64,000 nt of DNA from contig CAXXXO010000004.1 of the NCBI GenBank assembly GCA_963674625.2, positions 62,001 to 126,000 on the forward strand, given 5' to 3'. Positions 7,814 to 16,885 of this stretch are shown here, one piece after another; position 1 is the first letter of the stretch; each line of letters opens with the position of its first letter. Both the position numbers and the translations under genes were made by a program. A model generated the notes under the pieces. That model did no database searches. It saw only the letters and a list, made by a program, of their open reading frames with translations, and was not told the origin of the DNA. This DNA comes from JALHFZ01 sp963674625. GTDB lineage: Bacteria > Synergistota > Synergistia > Synergistales > Aminobacteriaceae.

Positions 7814-8446
7814 CTACCTCGTCAAACGGTCATCCCGTTTTCGTTCGTCATCCCCGGAGGAGTTTCCGCCCGCACGGTTGTTCTTCCAGGAGATGCGGTT
7901 CGCCGAAGCCCCTTCTCCTGCCAGGGGAATTTCAGACCATCCCCAGGGAGTGACGAGAAGGAACCGGAAGACGATCCCCTGCTGGCCGAGCGCGCGGATA
8001 TGGGCAAGGTAGCGGTAGATGTCGCCAATGATGAAGCTGTCGCTGATGACCCAGATCCTCCGGCAGAGCTCCCGGTTGAAAAGAGAGGCGTAGTCGATGG
8101 CGATGCGGAGGCTGTCCTCGAAGTCGGAGGGACCGGCATTGACCACCACCACGTCTTCATGCCCAGAGGGACGCTTCAGGTTGGGGATGAGATCGGCATA
8201 GTCATCGACCCATTCAAGCTGGCTGAAAAGCCGTTCTCCGTCCATCTCGAGGACGTTTTCGAAGAGGGCGGTCAGAGGGTCGCCCCCGTGGTCGGATGTA
8301 TCGGCGGCAATGGCTTCCTCCATCCACTGCTGAAGCTGAGCGACGATTTTCAGTATGTATTTTGGATAGTCCGAACCTGCCATGGCTGAAAGAATCTCCC
8401 CCACCGTCCAGTTTTCATTCTCTTCGTATCTGTTATTCTGTGTCAT
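7814..8446 (-). CDS. Hypothetical protein, soluble, no recognised domain
   Basis: I do not recognise this 210-residue protein. It has no signal peptide or membrane segment. The N-terminal part is acidic and probably helical. The middle (EDVVVVNAGPSDFEDSLRIA and ELCRRIWVISDSFIIGDI) has alternating beta and alpha character resembling a small Rossmann-like fold. The last 40 residues are polar and probably disordered. The ATG follows a strong GGAGGTTTGA site, and the codon use matches the chromosome. It stands alone between tRNA-Pro and a divergent isochorismatase-type gene, so context gives no clue to function. Confidence 0.7.
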   Translation of the reverse strand: MTQNNRYEENENWTVGEILSAMAGSDYPKYILKIVAQLQQWMEEAIAADTSDHGGDPLTALFENVLEMDGERLFSQLEWVDDYADLIPNLKRPSGHEDVVVVNAGPSDFEDSLRIAIDYASLFNRELCRRIWVISDSFIIGDIYRYLAHIRALGQQGIVFRFLLVTPWGWSEIPLAGEGASANRISWKNNRAGGNSSGDDERKRDDRLTR

Positions 8447-8628
8447 TCAAACCTCCATGGTTCCCGTTGTGTTTGAAGCATAGCACATCGCTCCCCGGGC
8501 CACAACAGAAAAGATACCGGGAGGTTTCTGGGCGGAAAATTTTTCTCCTTTCGCAGGGAAACGGAGGGACACGGAAGTTCAGCATGGGGTACAATAATGA
8601 AAAGTCCTTTTTGCGGAGGTGTGGCACC

Positions 8629-9186
8629 ATGGATCCTTTCCGGCTTTTCCGATCATCGACCCAGATGCTCATGGTGGACGTTCAGGAGCGGCTTCTCCCT
8701 GCAATCTCCGGGCATGAAGATATCCGCCGCAACATTCTCAGGCTCGCCCTGGCCTCTGAAACGCTCCAAATCCCCTTTTCCTATACCGAACAGTATCCGA
8801 AGGGACTCGGGCCGACGGACGGCGAAATCCTTTCCTCCCTCCCCCGGGGTGCAAGGCGGTTCGAAAAGAATCATTTTTCCTGCTGCGACGAGGAAGGGTT
8901 CAGCGACTTCTTCGAACCTGCAAGCCAAAAACAGATTGTCCTCTTCGGAATCGAGACCCATATCTGCATCCTCACAACCCTTCTCGATCTTCTCGCCCGG
9001 GGGCGCAAGGTGGTGCTGGCCGCCGACGCCTGCGGAAGCCGCGCGCCGGAAAACGCGCGTCTCGCCCTGAAAGCCGCTTCCGCAGCGGGCGCCCTCGTGG
9101 TACCAACGGAGACGGTGATCTACCAGCTCATGGGCCGATCGGGAACGGCCGAATTCAAGACCCTTCTTCCCCTTTTCAAGGAATAG
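8629..9186 (+). CDS. Isochorismatase-family cysteine hydrolase
   Basis: This 185-residue protein belongs to the isochorismatase-like superfamily of cytosolic amidases and hydrolases. The catalytic triad is visible as Asp17 (LMVDVQE), Lys80 (RFEKNHFS) and Cys113 (IETHICILTT), with the family cis-peptide region just before the cysteine. I placed the start at the ATG after GCGGAGGT; an in-frame extension further upstream has no ribosome site or homology. The substrate is not predictable. The family includes nicotinamidase-like and ureidoacrylate-type enzymes, and the short YcaC-like form is the nearest resemblance. It precedes malic enzyme by 55 bases on the same strand. Confidence 0.85.
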   Translation: MDPFRLFRSSTQMLMVDVQERLLPAISGHEDIRRNILRLALASETLQIPFSYTEQYPKGLGPTDGEILSSLPRGARRFEKNHFSCCDEEGFSDFFEPASQKQIVLFGIETHICILTTLLDLLARGRKVVLAADACGSRAPENARLALKAASAAGALVVPTETVIYQLMGRSGTAEFKTLLPLFKE

Positions 9187-9241
9187 ACCGAAAGAAAGTC
9201 CGCAACGCACTTTTTGACTTCAAAAGGAGGCTGAAACAGGC

Positions 9242-10483
9242 GTGATCGACCGGGAAAAAGCACTCCTGCTCCACCGGAGGGCCCGCGGCAAGATACGAAT
9301 CTACCCCACCGTCAATATACGAAACGAAGAGGATCTTGCCCTGGCCTATGTTCAGGGGGGCGTCTACGCTGCCGAAGAAATCGCGAAAGACCGAAATGCG
9401 CTCTACGACTATACGGGAAAGGGAAACCGCCTCGCCGTGATCAGCGACGGAACGGCCGTATTGGGCATGGGAAATATAGGACCCGAAGCGGCCCTCCCCG
9501 TAATGGAGGGAAAGTGTCTTCTCTTCAAGAACTTCGGGGATGTGAACGCCATCCCCATCTGCATCGATTCAAGCGGCCCGGAGGAGATAGTGGCGACGGC
9601 GAAGCTGCTGGCCCCCACCTTCGGCGCCATCAATATCGAGGATGTCTCGAGCCCGAACTCCTTCGCCGTGGTGGAGCGGCTTCAAACCGAACTGGATATC
9701 CCCGTCTTCTGCGACGACCAGCACGGGTCCGCAGTAGTGGTCATGGCGGCCATACTGAACGCCCTGAAGGTGGTGGAAAAAACCCTCGAAGAGGTCTCCA
9801 TCGTCATCATGGGAACAGGGTCCGCCGGGGTCGCCGTGGCGAGGCTTCTTCTCCACGCCGGTGCAAGGCGCATCACGGCCCTGAACCGATGCGGAATCAT
9901 CGGAGAGGGAAACGGATGCATGAACTTCGTTCAGAAGGAGCTGGCCGCACAAATCAATTCCCGGGGACGGACGGGGGACATCTCGGACGCCATGAAAGAG
10001 GCCGATATTTACATCGGCCTCTCGTCGAGGGGGAAAATTTACGGCGGGCACATCCGCTCCATGAGAGAGAAGGCGATAGTCCTGGCCCTCTCCATGCCGG
10101 AACCGGAGATCACCGCAGAAGAAGCCCTGGCGGCGGGAGCAGCTGTCTTCGCCGAGGGACTGGCAGGCTCCTTCAACGCCATGCCGAATCTTCACGCCTA
10201 TCCCGGCATAGCCCGGGGGCTGCTCGATGTCCGGGCAACGGGGCTGAACGAGAATATTCTCATGGAGGCGGCGAAAGCCATCGCCGGCGCCGTGGACCGC
10301 CGACGCCTCTCCTCCAAATGCATCATTCCCGATCTCTTCTCCGACGAAGTGACCCCCCGGGTCGCCGAGGCGGTAGCTCAGCAGGCCATCGCCGACGGCC
10401 TGGCCCGGCATCCCCTCCCTGCCCGCCAGGTGTACGACGAGACGTGGAGCCGTCTTTTCGGGGTCATCGAAGAGCGAGCATAG
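9242..10483 (+). CDS. NAD(P)-dependent malic enzyme (malate dehydrogenase, decarboxylating)
   Basis: The enzyme converts malate to pyruvate and CO2 with reduction of NAD(P). Family motifs are in order: the N-terminal VQGGVYAAEEI tyrosine region, KGNRLAVISDGTAVLGMGNIG, the FGDVNAIPICID segment, the metal-binding CDDQHGSAVV, and the dinucleotide loop IVIMGTGSAGVAVA. The 413-residue length fits the short bacterial form without the C-terminal phosphotransacetylase domain. The start is GTG, with AGGAGG about seven bases upstream. A strong terminator follows. In an amino-acid fermenter it would link C4 acids to pyruvate and supply reducing equivalents. Confidence 0.92.
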   Translation: MIDREKALLLHRRARGKIRIYPTVNIRNEEDLALAYVQGGVYAAEEIAKDRNALYDYTGKGNRLAVISDGTAVLGMGNIGPEAALPVMEGKCLLFKNFGDVNAIPICIDSSGPEEIVATAKLLAPTFGAINIEDVSSPNSFAVVERLQTELDIPVFCDDQHGSAVVVMAAILNALKVVEKTLEEVSIVIMGTGSAGVAVARLLLHAGARRITALNRCGIIGEGNGCMNFVQKELAAQINSRGRTGDISDAMKEADIYIGLSSRGKIYGGHIRSMREKAIVLALSMPEPEITAEEALAAGAAVFAEGLAGSFNAMPNLHAYPGIARGLLDVRATGLNENILMEAAKAIAGAVDRRRLSSKCIIPDLFSDEVTPRVAEAVAQQAIADGLARHPLPARQVYDETWSRLFGVIEERA

Positions 10484-10487
10484 CAAT

Positions 10488-10518
10488 GAGAGGCCCTAAA
10501 GGGCCTCTCTTTAATTTT
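10488..10518. terminator. Bidirectional terminator between malic enzyme and a convergent lipoprotein gene
   Basis: A nine-base-pair stem GAGAGGCCC/GGGCCTCTC with a TAAA loop is followed by TTTAATTTTAT. The flanking genes converge here. Confidence 0.85.
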
Positions 10519-10542
10519 ATCGGAAGTGCAACTTTCCGGACA

Positions 10543-11097
10543 TCAGCGCTGCTGACCGCCGACGAGATCCTCGTACACGGGGATGGGCGCCGAAACCTTT
10601 ACGACAGCGCGCTTGACATAGGCGTCGGGGAACGCCCGGCGCGCGAACTCCACATTTTCCGGCGAAGGGAGCTTCCGATAGGCTTCGGCCACGATCCACC
10701 AGCCGGCCTTCATGCCGTCGAAGCTGTCGCTGCGCTGAACTATGAAGTAGGACTGCATGTCGCCGAAGAGAGGAATCGCCCGGTCGATGGCCTTCTGTGC
10801 CCCGGCCTCGGTTCGGAGGCTGGCGCCGATGATGAAGAAGAGAGTTTCCCCCTTGTGGTCGGTTCCGCCTATGCTCTGGGCGTAGGCAGTCGACTTTTCG
10901 GACACTGCCGGGGGCGCCGGGGCCTCGATGGAGGTGTCCCCGGCGGCGTCTGCCGAAGCCGCAGCATAAGAGCCGGAGGCATACAATGGCGGCACAGCGG
11001 CAATCCCGTCAGGCGAACCATCCCTGAACGACGGGCAGCCGGACAGGCAGAGAGCGACACCCATCGCAGCGGCAAGAAGCAGTCCGCTGAATTTCAT
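10543..11097 (-). CDS. Putative lipoprotein of unknown function
   Basis: This is an exported lipoprotein of 184 residues. The signal peptide MKFSGLLLAAAMGVALCLSG leads to the lipobox LSGC with Cys21 as the lipidation site. A low-complexity Ala/Pro-rich linker (residues about 35-75) joins it to a C-terminal domain of about 100 residues. That domain includes GETLFFIIGASLRTEAGAQKAID and resembles SPOR-type peptidoglycan-binding folds only loosely. I chose the ATG after GGGGGGATCAT rather than an upstream in-frame codon because it begins the signal peptide. No function is assigned. Confidence 0.75.
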   Translation of the reverse strand: MKFSGLLLAAAMGVALCLSGCPSFRDGSPDGIAAVPPLYASGSYAAASADAAGDTSIEAPAPPAVSEKSTAYAQSIGGTDHKGETLFFIIGASLRTEAGAQKAIDRAIPLFGDMQSYFIVQRSDSFDGMKAGWWIVAEAYRKLPSPENVEFARRAFPDAYVKRAVVKVSAPIPVYEDLVGGQQR

Positions 11098-11169
11098 TAT
11101 GATCCCCCCTTGAAATATTTTTGGCAAGAATAAAAGGCGATTCCGTTTTTTAGGAGGAGAAGATCCCCT

Positions 11170-11742
11170 TCACCACGGGTAAATTTTCCATGTTTTCATA
11201 AGGAGGAGGGCCGTTCCAGCCAGGGTGACGAAGACGGAATGGCGTTCACTTCTCCAGAGGACTGCCATATCGAAGGGGCCGTCAAGTCCTTCAAGAGTCC
11301 ATTTTTTGGGAAAAAACCGGCCGGTCCTGGAAACATACCCCTCGTATTCCGCGCCGAAACGCTGCCGGAGAAAAGCCTCCTCCCAGGGGACAATGACAAC
11401 CCCATAAAGAAATAGAAAGGCGAGAAGGAAAAGCATAAAAGCGCTCCATCCGGCCATCATGCCCCAGCCGGCGCCGATGAGTCCGTTGCCGATGTAGAGC
11501 GGATTGCGGACGAGGCCGTAGGGCCCCCAGGTGACAAGCTGCTGCGCCCCGACCTGCTCGCCCCGGTACCGGAGTATGCTTCCCGCGGCCCAGAAGCGGA
11601 TGCCCTGGCCGAGGGCGACGAAAAAAAGACCGGTAAGAAGGGCCCAGGAGTCCACCGGGCCGGCCAGAAAGAGAACCGCAAGAAAGAGGGCTGTCCAGAG
11701 CCCTCCCCTGAGTTTGAAAACCGCCGCCCGAAAATCAGTCAT
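11170..11742 (-). CDS. Isoprenylcysteine carboxyl methyltransferase/phospholipid methyltransferase-family membrane protein
   Basis: This integral membrane protein of 190 residues has four to five hydrophobic segments. The conserved ICMT/PEMT signature for S-adenosylmethionine binding is present: LVTWGPYGLVRNPLYIGN, then PWEEAFLRQRFGAEYEGY. The substrate is unknown; lipids or small isoprenoids are family possibilities. The ATG follows GAGGAGCACC and overlaps the end of the upstream flippase-like gene by eight bases, so the two are probably translationally coupled. No partner enzyme identifies the pathway. Confidence 0.8.
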   Translation of the reverse strand: MTDFRAAVFKLRGGLWTALFLAVLFLAGPVDSWALLTGLFFVALGQGIRFWAAGSILRYRGEQVGAQQLVTWGPYGLVRNPLYIGNGLIGAGWGMMAGWSAFMLFLLAFLFLYGVVIVPWEEAFLRQRFGAEYEGYVSRTGRFFPKKWTLEGLDGPFDMAVLWRSERHSVFVTLAGTALLLMKTWKIYPW

Positions 11743-12841
11743 GGTGCTCCTCACCCGGTTTTTCACCTGTTTTGCAGGTCATCTCCTCGGGGGACAAGGG
11801 CACGGGTTCGTCCTTCTCATGGGCGTAGATCTCGTTGGTGACACCCCACCCGAGCAGCTTCACTGCAACGAAGACCCCCATGCCGATGGCGAGGTACTCG
11901 GTGAAGAAGCGCCATGCGATGGCCATGACCCCCGCCATGTTCCACGGGACGAGAAGGCCGAAGAGCGCGGCTCCTCCGCCCTCGGCGACGCCGCTCGCGC
12001 CCGGGGTGGGAACGAAGTAGAGAAGGAACATGAAAACGGCCTGGGCGAGGAGGGCCTGGAGATAGTGAAAGGGAAGGCCCACGGAGGCTATGAGACAGGG
12101 GAGTACCGAAAATATGAAAAGAAGATGAAGAACGGAGAGCAGCACGGCGGCAATGAAATTCTTGAGGCCGCAGGAAAAGAACATCTGAAAGTTGAGGTTG
12201 TAGTTGTCCACCTCGAGATTGATCCGCTTCACGACCTGGAGGACGATTTCGGGCCGAACGACGCCGAAACGCTTCAGCCAGAGGGTCAGGATTGCCCCCC
12301 ATTTTTTTATGAGGGCCGGCCGGGTGATGCTGAGCACTACGAGCACCCAGGAGATAAGGATAAAAAGCAGCACGTAGGAGAACACACCCTTCAGGAAGAG
12401 CCTGCCCCTGAGAAGCTCAGGTTCGATGACAACAGCAACGGGGACGATGATTCCGAGGATGAGAATGGTCAGCAGCGTGCGGGTGAGGGTAATGGCTATT
12501 CCTTTGCCGATGGGGACATTCTTTTTGTACAGGACGTAGACCTGGAAAGGGCCTCCGCCGCTCTGCATGGGGGTTACCGCACAGCCGAAGTAATGAAGCC
12601 ACGTCAGCACCATGCCGAGGCGGAATCCGATGTGCTCGCCCGCTGCCCGGGAAAGGGCGCAGAAACGGGCGGCGTCGCAGGTCCACGCGGCCAGTACGAA
12701 GGCAAGAGCCAACATCAGCAGCCTTTTATCGGCAGAGAGTATGGTAACCCATGTCCCCTGGTCCACGCTCGTCGCGAGAACGACCGCGCTGACTCCAAAG
12801 GAAAGAAGTACAAAGATCAGCAGACCTTTACGAAGGGTCAA
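11735..12841 (-). CDS. Lysylphosphatidylglycerol synthase transmembrane-domain (UPF0104) family protein
   Basis: This 368-residue polytopic membrane protein resembles the flippase-like N-terminal domain of MprF and the UPF0104 family, without the cytosolic aminoacyltransferase domain. About eight hydrophobic helices are visible. The family motifs include MQSGGGPFQVYVLYK after the second helix pair and PTPGASGVAEGG near the C-terminus. It probably moves or modifies a lipid or glycolipid, but this is a family-level inference. The start is TTG after GAGGAGGT. It is followed directly by the methyltransferase gene, which suggests joint lipid modification. Confidence 0.82.
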   Translation of the reverse strand: MTLRKGLLIFVLLSFGVSAVVLATSVDQGTWVTILSADKRLLMLALAFVLAAWTCDAARFCALSRAAGEHIGFRLGMVLTWLHYFGCAVTPMQSGGGPFQVYVLYKKNVPIGKGIAITLTRTLLTILILGIIVPVAVVIEPELLRGRLFLKGVFSYVLLFILISWVLVVLSITRPALIKKWGAILTLWLKRFGVVRPEIVLQVVKRINLEVDNYNLNFQMFFSCGLKNFIAAVLLSVLHLLFIFSVLPCLIASVGLPFHYLQALLAQAVFMFLLYFVPTPGASGVAEGGGAALFGLLVPWNMAGVMAIAWRFFTEYLAIGMGVFVAVKLLGWGVTNEIYAHEKDEPVPLSPEEMTCKTGEKPGEEHHD

Positions 12842-13135
12842 TGGACGAAATAACCTCCTCTTTCTTCAATCGGAAAAACAGTTGTCCCTCATGGAAGCCA
12901 CGGCAAAAAACCGTGGGTCTCGGAAATCCGGAGAGAGAAGAGACAGGCCCTTTGTTTGAAAAGAAATTCCCCCGTCCTGAAAGCGCTTCGTATCGGACGG
13001 CTTGAACGCGGCCCGGTTCTTTCTCCGGAAGAGTTTCAGGCCGCAGCGGATAAGAACTCGGCAAAAAGACCCCGGAGAAAGGGCAGAGTAGAATTACGAA
13101 AAGATTGTACCCCTCCCGGGCACAGGGCCTTTCTT
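12842..13135. other. Intergenic stretch with no recognised gene
   Basis: This stretch of nearly 300 bases separates two minus-strand genes. It contains a small palindrome (CCACGG, six A, CCGTGG) near 12900 and a possible minus-strand TACAAT near 13113, but no convincing -35, terminator, riboswitch or coding region. Open frames here look like chance frames in GC-rich DNA. Confidence 0.5.
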
Positions 13136-13735
13136 TTATTGAAGAGGTCTTCCGCTCGTATCGTGCAGGGATCGAAGGTACCCCTCCAGCCGGCGGACAT
13201 CCGGAAGCAGTCCGCTGCGGATACGATAGGCCAGTTCGAGAAGCTTTTTTTCTTCCACGGAGACGGAAACTTCTTCGAGATTCTGAAGAAGGCTCTCTTT
13301 GAGTCCGGCCAGCCCTCCGTCTCCTATCTCGCCATCCTCGAGGGCGAGCAGCACCTGGCTGTTGTGAAGAACCTGAAGAAGCCATCCGATTCCCTCGGCG
13401 GCCCTGGCGAGCAGGTCGAGGCCTTCAGCGGCTTTGTCTCCCTCCAGCGTATCGGCGATCCGTTCGAACCCGGCTGAGAGATTGGCTAGATAGGTCTGTG
13501 CTTCGCAGAGGGATTCATTCACAAGTTCCCGCACGGGCCCGGTGGTGAAACTGACCTCACTGCCTCCGGAAAGAGCGGAAAAGGATTCCTCGTCGAATTC
13601 GGTGCCGTCCACCGAGATGATGCGGACCACTCTTCCCTGCGTTCCGGCATTCTCTTTCACGGAAGCAAGGATTTCCTCTTTCCCTGACCCCTCTGCCAAA
13701 AAAACCATTTCTTTTCCATCTACGAGGACTTTCAC
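13136..13735 (-). CDS. Hypothetical protein divergent from fliD
   Basis: I do not recognise this 199-residue soluble protein. The first 65 residues (KVLVDGKEMVFLAEG, then VRIISVDGTEFDEESF) look like a small beta-rich domain. The remainder is helical and acidic, with leucine-rich segments such as LDLLARAAEGIGWLLQVLH. The start is GTG with an AGGGAGGCGG site. It is transcribed divergently from fliD. A role in flagellar assembly or export is possible from position only; the length and helical character would suit a chaperone, but no FliS or FliT signature is seen. Confidence 0.65.
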   Translation of the reverse strand: MKVLVDGKEMVFLAEGSGKEEILASVKENAGTQGRVVRIISVDGTEFDEESFSALSGGSEVSFTTGPVRELVNESLCEAQTYLANLSAGFERIADTLEGDKAAEGLDLLARAAEGIGWLLQVLHNSQVLLALEDGEIGDGGLAGLKESLLQNLEEVSVSVEEKKLLELAYRIRSGLLPDVRRLEGYLRSLHDTSGRPLQ

Positions 13736-13839
13736 GTTTCCGCCTCCCTGTCTTTCATTATTGGGCGTGGCTGCCCCATTCTATCATGGGACGGAAAGGC
13801 TTTTCGGACAATTATTGTACCATGATTTTTTCTTTCATA

Positions 13840-13867
13840 TAAAGGATCGGAACGGCTCCTCCGATAA
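13840..13867 (+). promoter_or_regulatory. Sigma-28 (FliA/SigD)-like flagellar promoter of fliD
   Basis: TAAA is followed after 16 bases by TCCGATAA, which differs from the sigma-28 consensus GCCGATAA at one position. It lies 40 bases before the fliD start codon, as expected for a late flagellar gene. Confidence 0.7.
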
Positions 13868-13907
13868 GAAATAGAAGCATTCCACTCTTTCTCAGGGAGC
13901 TGATCCT

Positions 13908-15959
13908 ATGGCCGAGTACGAATCAACCTTTTCAATTCCAGGCATCTCGTCCTCCATCGACTGGGGAGCCATGGCGGACAAGCTGCTTGAAAATGCCCGC
14001 AAGCCGGAGGAAGTCTGGATAGCAGAGCGGGACACCCTCGAGCTGAAAATCGGGCTATTCAACGAATTTTCGGGCTCTTTGAAGACGCTGCGCACATCCC
14101 TTACCTCACTTAAGCTCGAATCCACCTTTCGGGCAAAGCTTGCGGAATTCTCGTCCCTTTCAGGAGGGGACGCAGCGGGAATCGTCAGCGCCGTAGTCGA
14201 CGCCGATGCCGCGATCAGTCAGCACGAGATCGAAGTGATTCAGAAGGCCCTGACCGAGGCACGTTTCGGAGCTCAGATCAAGACGACCATTGGGAACGCC
14301 GGCCTGACCGCGGGCGGGACCTTTTCAATCAACGTCGGCGGACGCCGGGGAGTCATCGAGGTCAAGACGACCGACTCCCTCTCGGCCATCGCCCAGAAGA
14401 TCAACGCCGCAAAAGACGTCACCATCAACCCCGCCACGGGAAAGGCCTGGGGAGAAAGCCTCGGGATAACTGCCTCTGTGATCGACAACCGCCTGGTGAT
14501 CAAGAGCACTGCCTCGGGGCTCGGAACCACCACAGATACGACCACTGTCACCCGCGGAACAGGTACGTCGGACAAACTCGGCTTCACCCTCGCCAGGGGA
14601 GTACCCTCTTCCGGCACGGTCAGCATCTCCGCAGGAGGAGTGGACTATATCGAGGGGACGGACTTCGAGGCCGTCTCCGGGACGGATGAAATCGTCTGGC
14701 TGGAGACAGGGAGCGCACCGGCAGCCGGAACGGACTATTCCGTTTCCTACACCGTCAATTCGAACGCCTTCAGCATTGACGGGGACACGGAGGTCCTTGA
14801 ACTTCTGAAGCTCGACGACTCCACCCTTGCGGACCCCGAATTTCATCTTGAAGCCCGGGATGCCGTCGTGAAGGTGGACGGTCTGACTCTGACACGATCC
14901 TCGAATCAGATCGACGACCTTCTCGAAGGGGTGAAGCTCACAATCCACGGAGCGGGCTCCGTGATCATGAACATCACCCAGGACGCCGAAACGGCCGTTA
15001 CCTCTATACAAAATTTTGTCGACGCCTACAACGACACGCTCGACTGGATCAATATCCGCCTCAGCGAATCCACCCAGTCGTCCTCTTCCACCCAGGACGA
15101 CCAGTATACAAACGAGGATTTCTACAAAAAATTCGGCCTGCTGCACGGCAACTCCATGCTATGGCAGTCGAAATCCCAGCTTCGCCAGCTCATGACCAAC
15201 TCTATTGCGGCAAAATATTCATCGAAGACGGGAAATCCCGTCCTTGGAACCCTGGCTGGAGAGGGACTGACCTCGGCCACATCCTTCGATCTCACCGTGG
15301 GGGTACGGACAGCCCGGATCGATGTCTCTCCGTCAGATACCCTGAGCAGCATCGCTTCAAAGATCAATTCATCCTACGAGATGACCCACGATGCCCAGGG
15401 CAGAGTGTACCCTATCCCCATGGCAAGCGCCAAGGTGGTGGACAACCAGCTCGTGATCACTTCTTCTCCGAACAGGAAGTTCTCCCTTGCGGCCGGAGAC
15501 ACCGTTCTCGACACCCTGGGACTGGGAACCCCCTTCACTCTTCTCTCCCAGATCGGCCTGTCCACGGAACAGACCGACTACGGAAAGAGCGGCAAACTCG
15601 AGTTCGATACGGACAAATTCATGGAGGCCCTGCGAAAAGACCCGGACGGAATGGCGGGGATCATGAACACGATCATGGAGCAAATGGACAGCACGATCGG
15701 AAACATGGTGGATGCCACCCAGGTGGAGGTAGGCACAACCACCACCCCGAAGGGCCGGGTGGCAAGCCAGATCACAACCTGGCAGTCGGAGATCACCGCC
15801 ATAGACAAACGCATCACCGATTTCGAACGACGGCTCGACATCCGGGCCCGGGGACTCTACGATTCCTTCGCCCAGGCGGAGGTCAGGCTCGCCGCCCTGC
15901 AGCAGCAGTCAACGTGGCTCGCCTCGGTGGTGTCCCAGCTTTCCGGGACCTCGTCATGA
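13908..15959 (+). CDS. fliD: Flagellar filament cap protein FliD (hook-associated protein 2)
   Basis: FliD caps the growing flagellar filament outside the cell and is exported by the flagellar type III system, so no signal peptide is expected. The N-terminus (FSIPGISSSIDWGAMADKLLEN) matches the FliD_N domain. The C-terminal coiled segment (TTWQSEITAIDKRITDFERRLD, then AEVRLAALQQQSTWL) matches FliD_C. At 683 residues it is longer than most. Two flagellin-IN-like motifs are visible, near residues 134-168 (GTFSINVGGRRGVIEVKTTD) and 455-490 (FDLTVGVRTARIDVSPSD). The insert between them includes a Thr-rich SVSYTVNS-type beta region. A GGGAG ribosome site precedes the ATG. Confidence 0.93.
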   Translation: MAEYESTFSIPGISSSIDWGAMADKLLENARKPEEVWIAERDTLELKIGLFNEFSGSLKTLRTSLTSLKLESTFRAKLAEFSSLSGGDAAGIVSAVVDADAAISQHEIEVIQKALTEARFGAQIKTTIGNAGLTAGGTFSINVGGRRGVIEVKTTDSLSAIAQKINAAKDVTINPATGKAWGESLGITASVIDNRLVIKSTASGLGTTTDTTTVTRGTGTSDKLGFTLARGVPSSGTVSISAGGVDYIEGTDFEAVSGTDEIVWLETGSAPAAGTDYSVSYTVNSNAFSIDGDTEVLELLKLDDSTLADPEFHLEARDAVVKVDGLTLTRSSNQIDDLLEGVKLTIHGAGSVIMNITQDAETAVTSIQNFVDAYNDTLDWINIRLSESTQSSSSTQDDQYTNEDFYKKFGLLHGNSMLWQSKSQLRQLMTNSIAAKYSSKTGNPVLGTLAGEGLTSATSFDLTVGVRTARIDVSPSDTLSSIASKINSSYEMTHDAQGRVYPIPMASAKVVDNQLVITSSPNRKFSLAAGDTVLDTLGLGTPFTLLSQIGLSTEQTDYGKSGKLEFDTDKFMEALRKDPDGMAGIMNTIMEQMDSTIGNMVDATQVEVGTTTTPKGRVASQITTWQSEITAIDKRITDFERRLDIRARGLYDSFAQAEVRLAALQQQSTWLASVVSQLSGTSS

Positions 15960-15975
15960 GTTGAGATCTTCTGGG

Positions 15976-16016
15976 AGAAGGGGCCGCCGATGAAATCGGC
16001 GGCCCCTTCTTTTAAT
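15976..16016. terminator. Strong terminator between fliD and a convergent response regulator gene
   Basis: A 16-base-pair perfect stem beginning AGAAGGGGCCGCCGAT, with a GAA loop, is followed by TTTAATTATT on the plus strand. It ends at the stop codon of the convergent gene, so it probably serves both directions. Confidence 0.9.
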
Positions 16017-16698
16017 TATTCGCGTACTCGAGAATATGGGAGAGGGTGCTGGGAGAGAGCTGGGCGAATCCGATGCGCCATGCGAGGATCGCCGCCTGGG
16101 TCCGGTCCCGGAGGTCGAGTTTTTTCAGCACATGGCTCACATGGTTTTTCACGGTCTTCTCTGAGAGGACCATCTGCTCAGCCACCTCGATATTGCTCAG
16201 TCCCTGGGAGAGCCAGTAGAGAATTTCCTTCTCCCGGGGGGTGAGTTCGTAGAGCTGGTCGTTCTCCTCTTTCCGCCGGGAAAAGGAGGTGAGAAGCTTC
16301 CCCGCGACCCTGGGGTCGACGTAGGGCTGCCCTCGTGCTGCGGACCGGATGGCGGAGAGAAGCTCCACCTTTCCCGAGGCCTTGAGGACGAACCCGAGCA
16401 CTCCGGCAGCGGAGAGGGCAGAAAGGCAGTCTTCGTCGTCGTAGGCGCTGATCGCCACATAGCGCATTTTGTAGGGAAGATTGTTGAGCTCCCGGACAAG
16501 CTGAATTCCGTCCATTTTCGGCATATTAATGTCAAAGAGGAGAATATCGGGAACTCTTTCTTCCATGAGGGAAAGGGCTTCTTCACCGTCGCCGGCCTCC
16601 CCCACCACGAGAATGTCCGTTTCAAGTTCGAGCAGCTTCTTTACACCGTCACGAAAAAGCTTGTGGTCATCAGCAATGAGCACCCTTGTCTGTTCCAT
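16012..16698 (-). CDS. NarL/LuxR-family two-component response regulator
   Basis: A cytoplasmic DNA-binding regulator of 228 residues. The receiver domain has the acidic pair in LIADDHKLF (Asp10/11), the phospho-acceptor Asp56 in LLFDINMPKMDG, and the conserved lysine in GFVLKASG. The C-terminal HTH_LuxR domain reads LTPREKEILYWLSQGLSNIEVAEQM and KTVKNHVSHVLKKL. The start at MEQTRVLIADD follows GGAGGTGGAGAG. No histidine kinase is next to it, so it is an orphan here; proximity to fliD hints at motility but does not show it. Confidence 0.93.
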   Translation of the reverse strand: MEQTRVLIADDHKLFRDGVKKLLELETDILVVGEAGDGEEALSLMEERVPDILLFDINMPKMDGIQLVRELNNLPYKMRYVAISAYDDEDCLSALSAAGVLGFVLKASGKVELLSAIRSAARGQPYVDPRVAGKLLTSFSRRKEENDQLYELTPREKEILYWLSQGLSNIEVAEQMVLSEKTVKNHVSHVLKKLDLRDRTQAAILAWRIGFAQLSPSTLSHILEYANN

Positions 16699-16885
16699 CT
16701 CTCCACCTCCGTTCAAACGGCTTTTTCTAACACCGATATTCAGCCGGAAATTTCAGTAATTCCCGGGGCTTTCGCCCTACCCGCAGGAAGTCGTTACTGG
16801 TAAAATAAATGAACCAAAAACCCCCGTATAGGTCTTAAGTACTATTGTATCAGAAAACAGGCTCTTTTTCGAGGAGGAACTCTTT

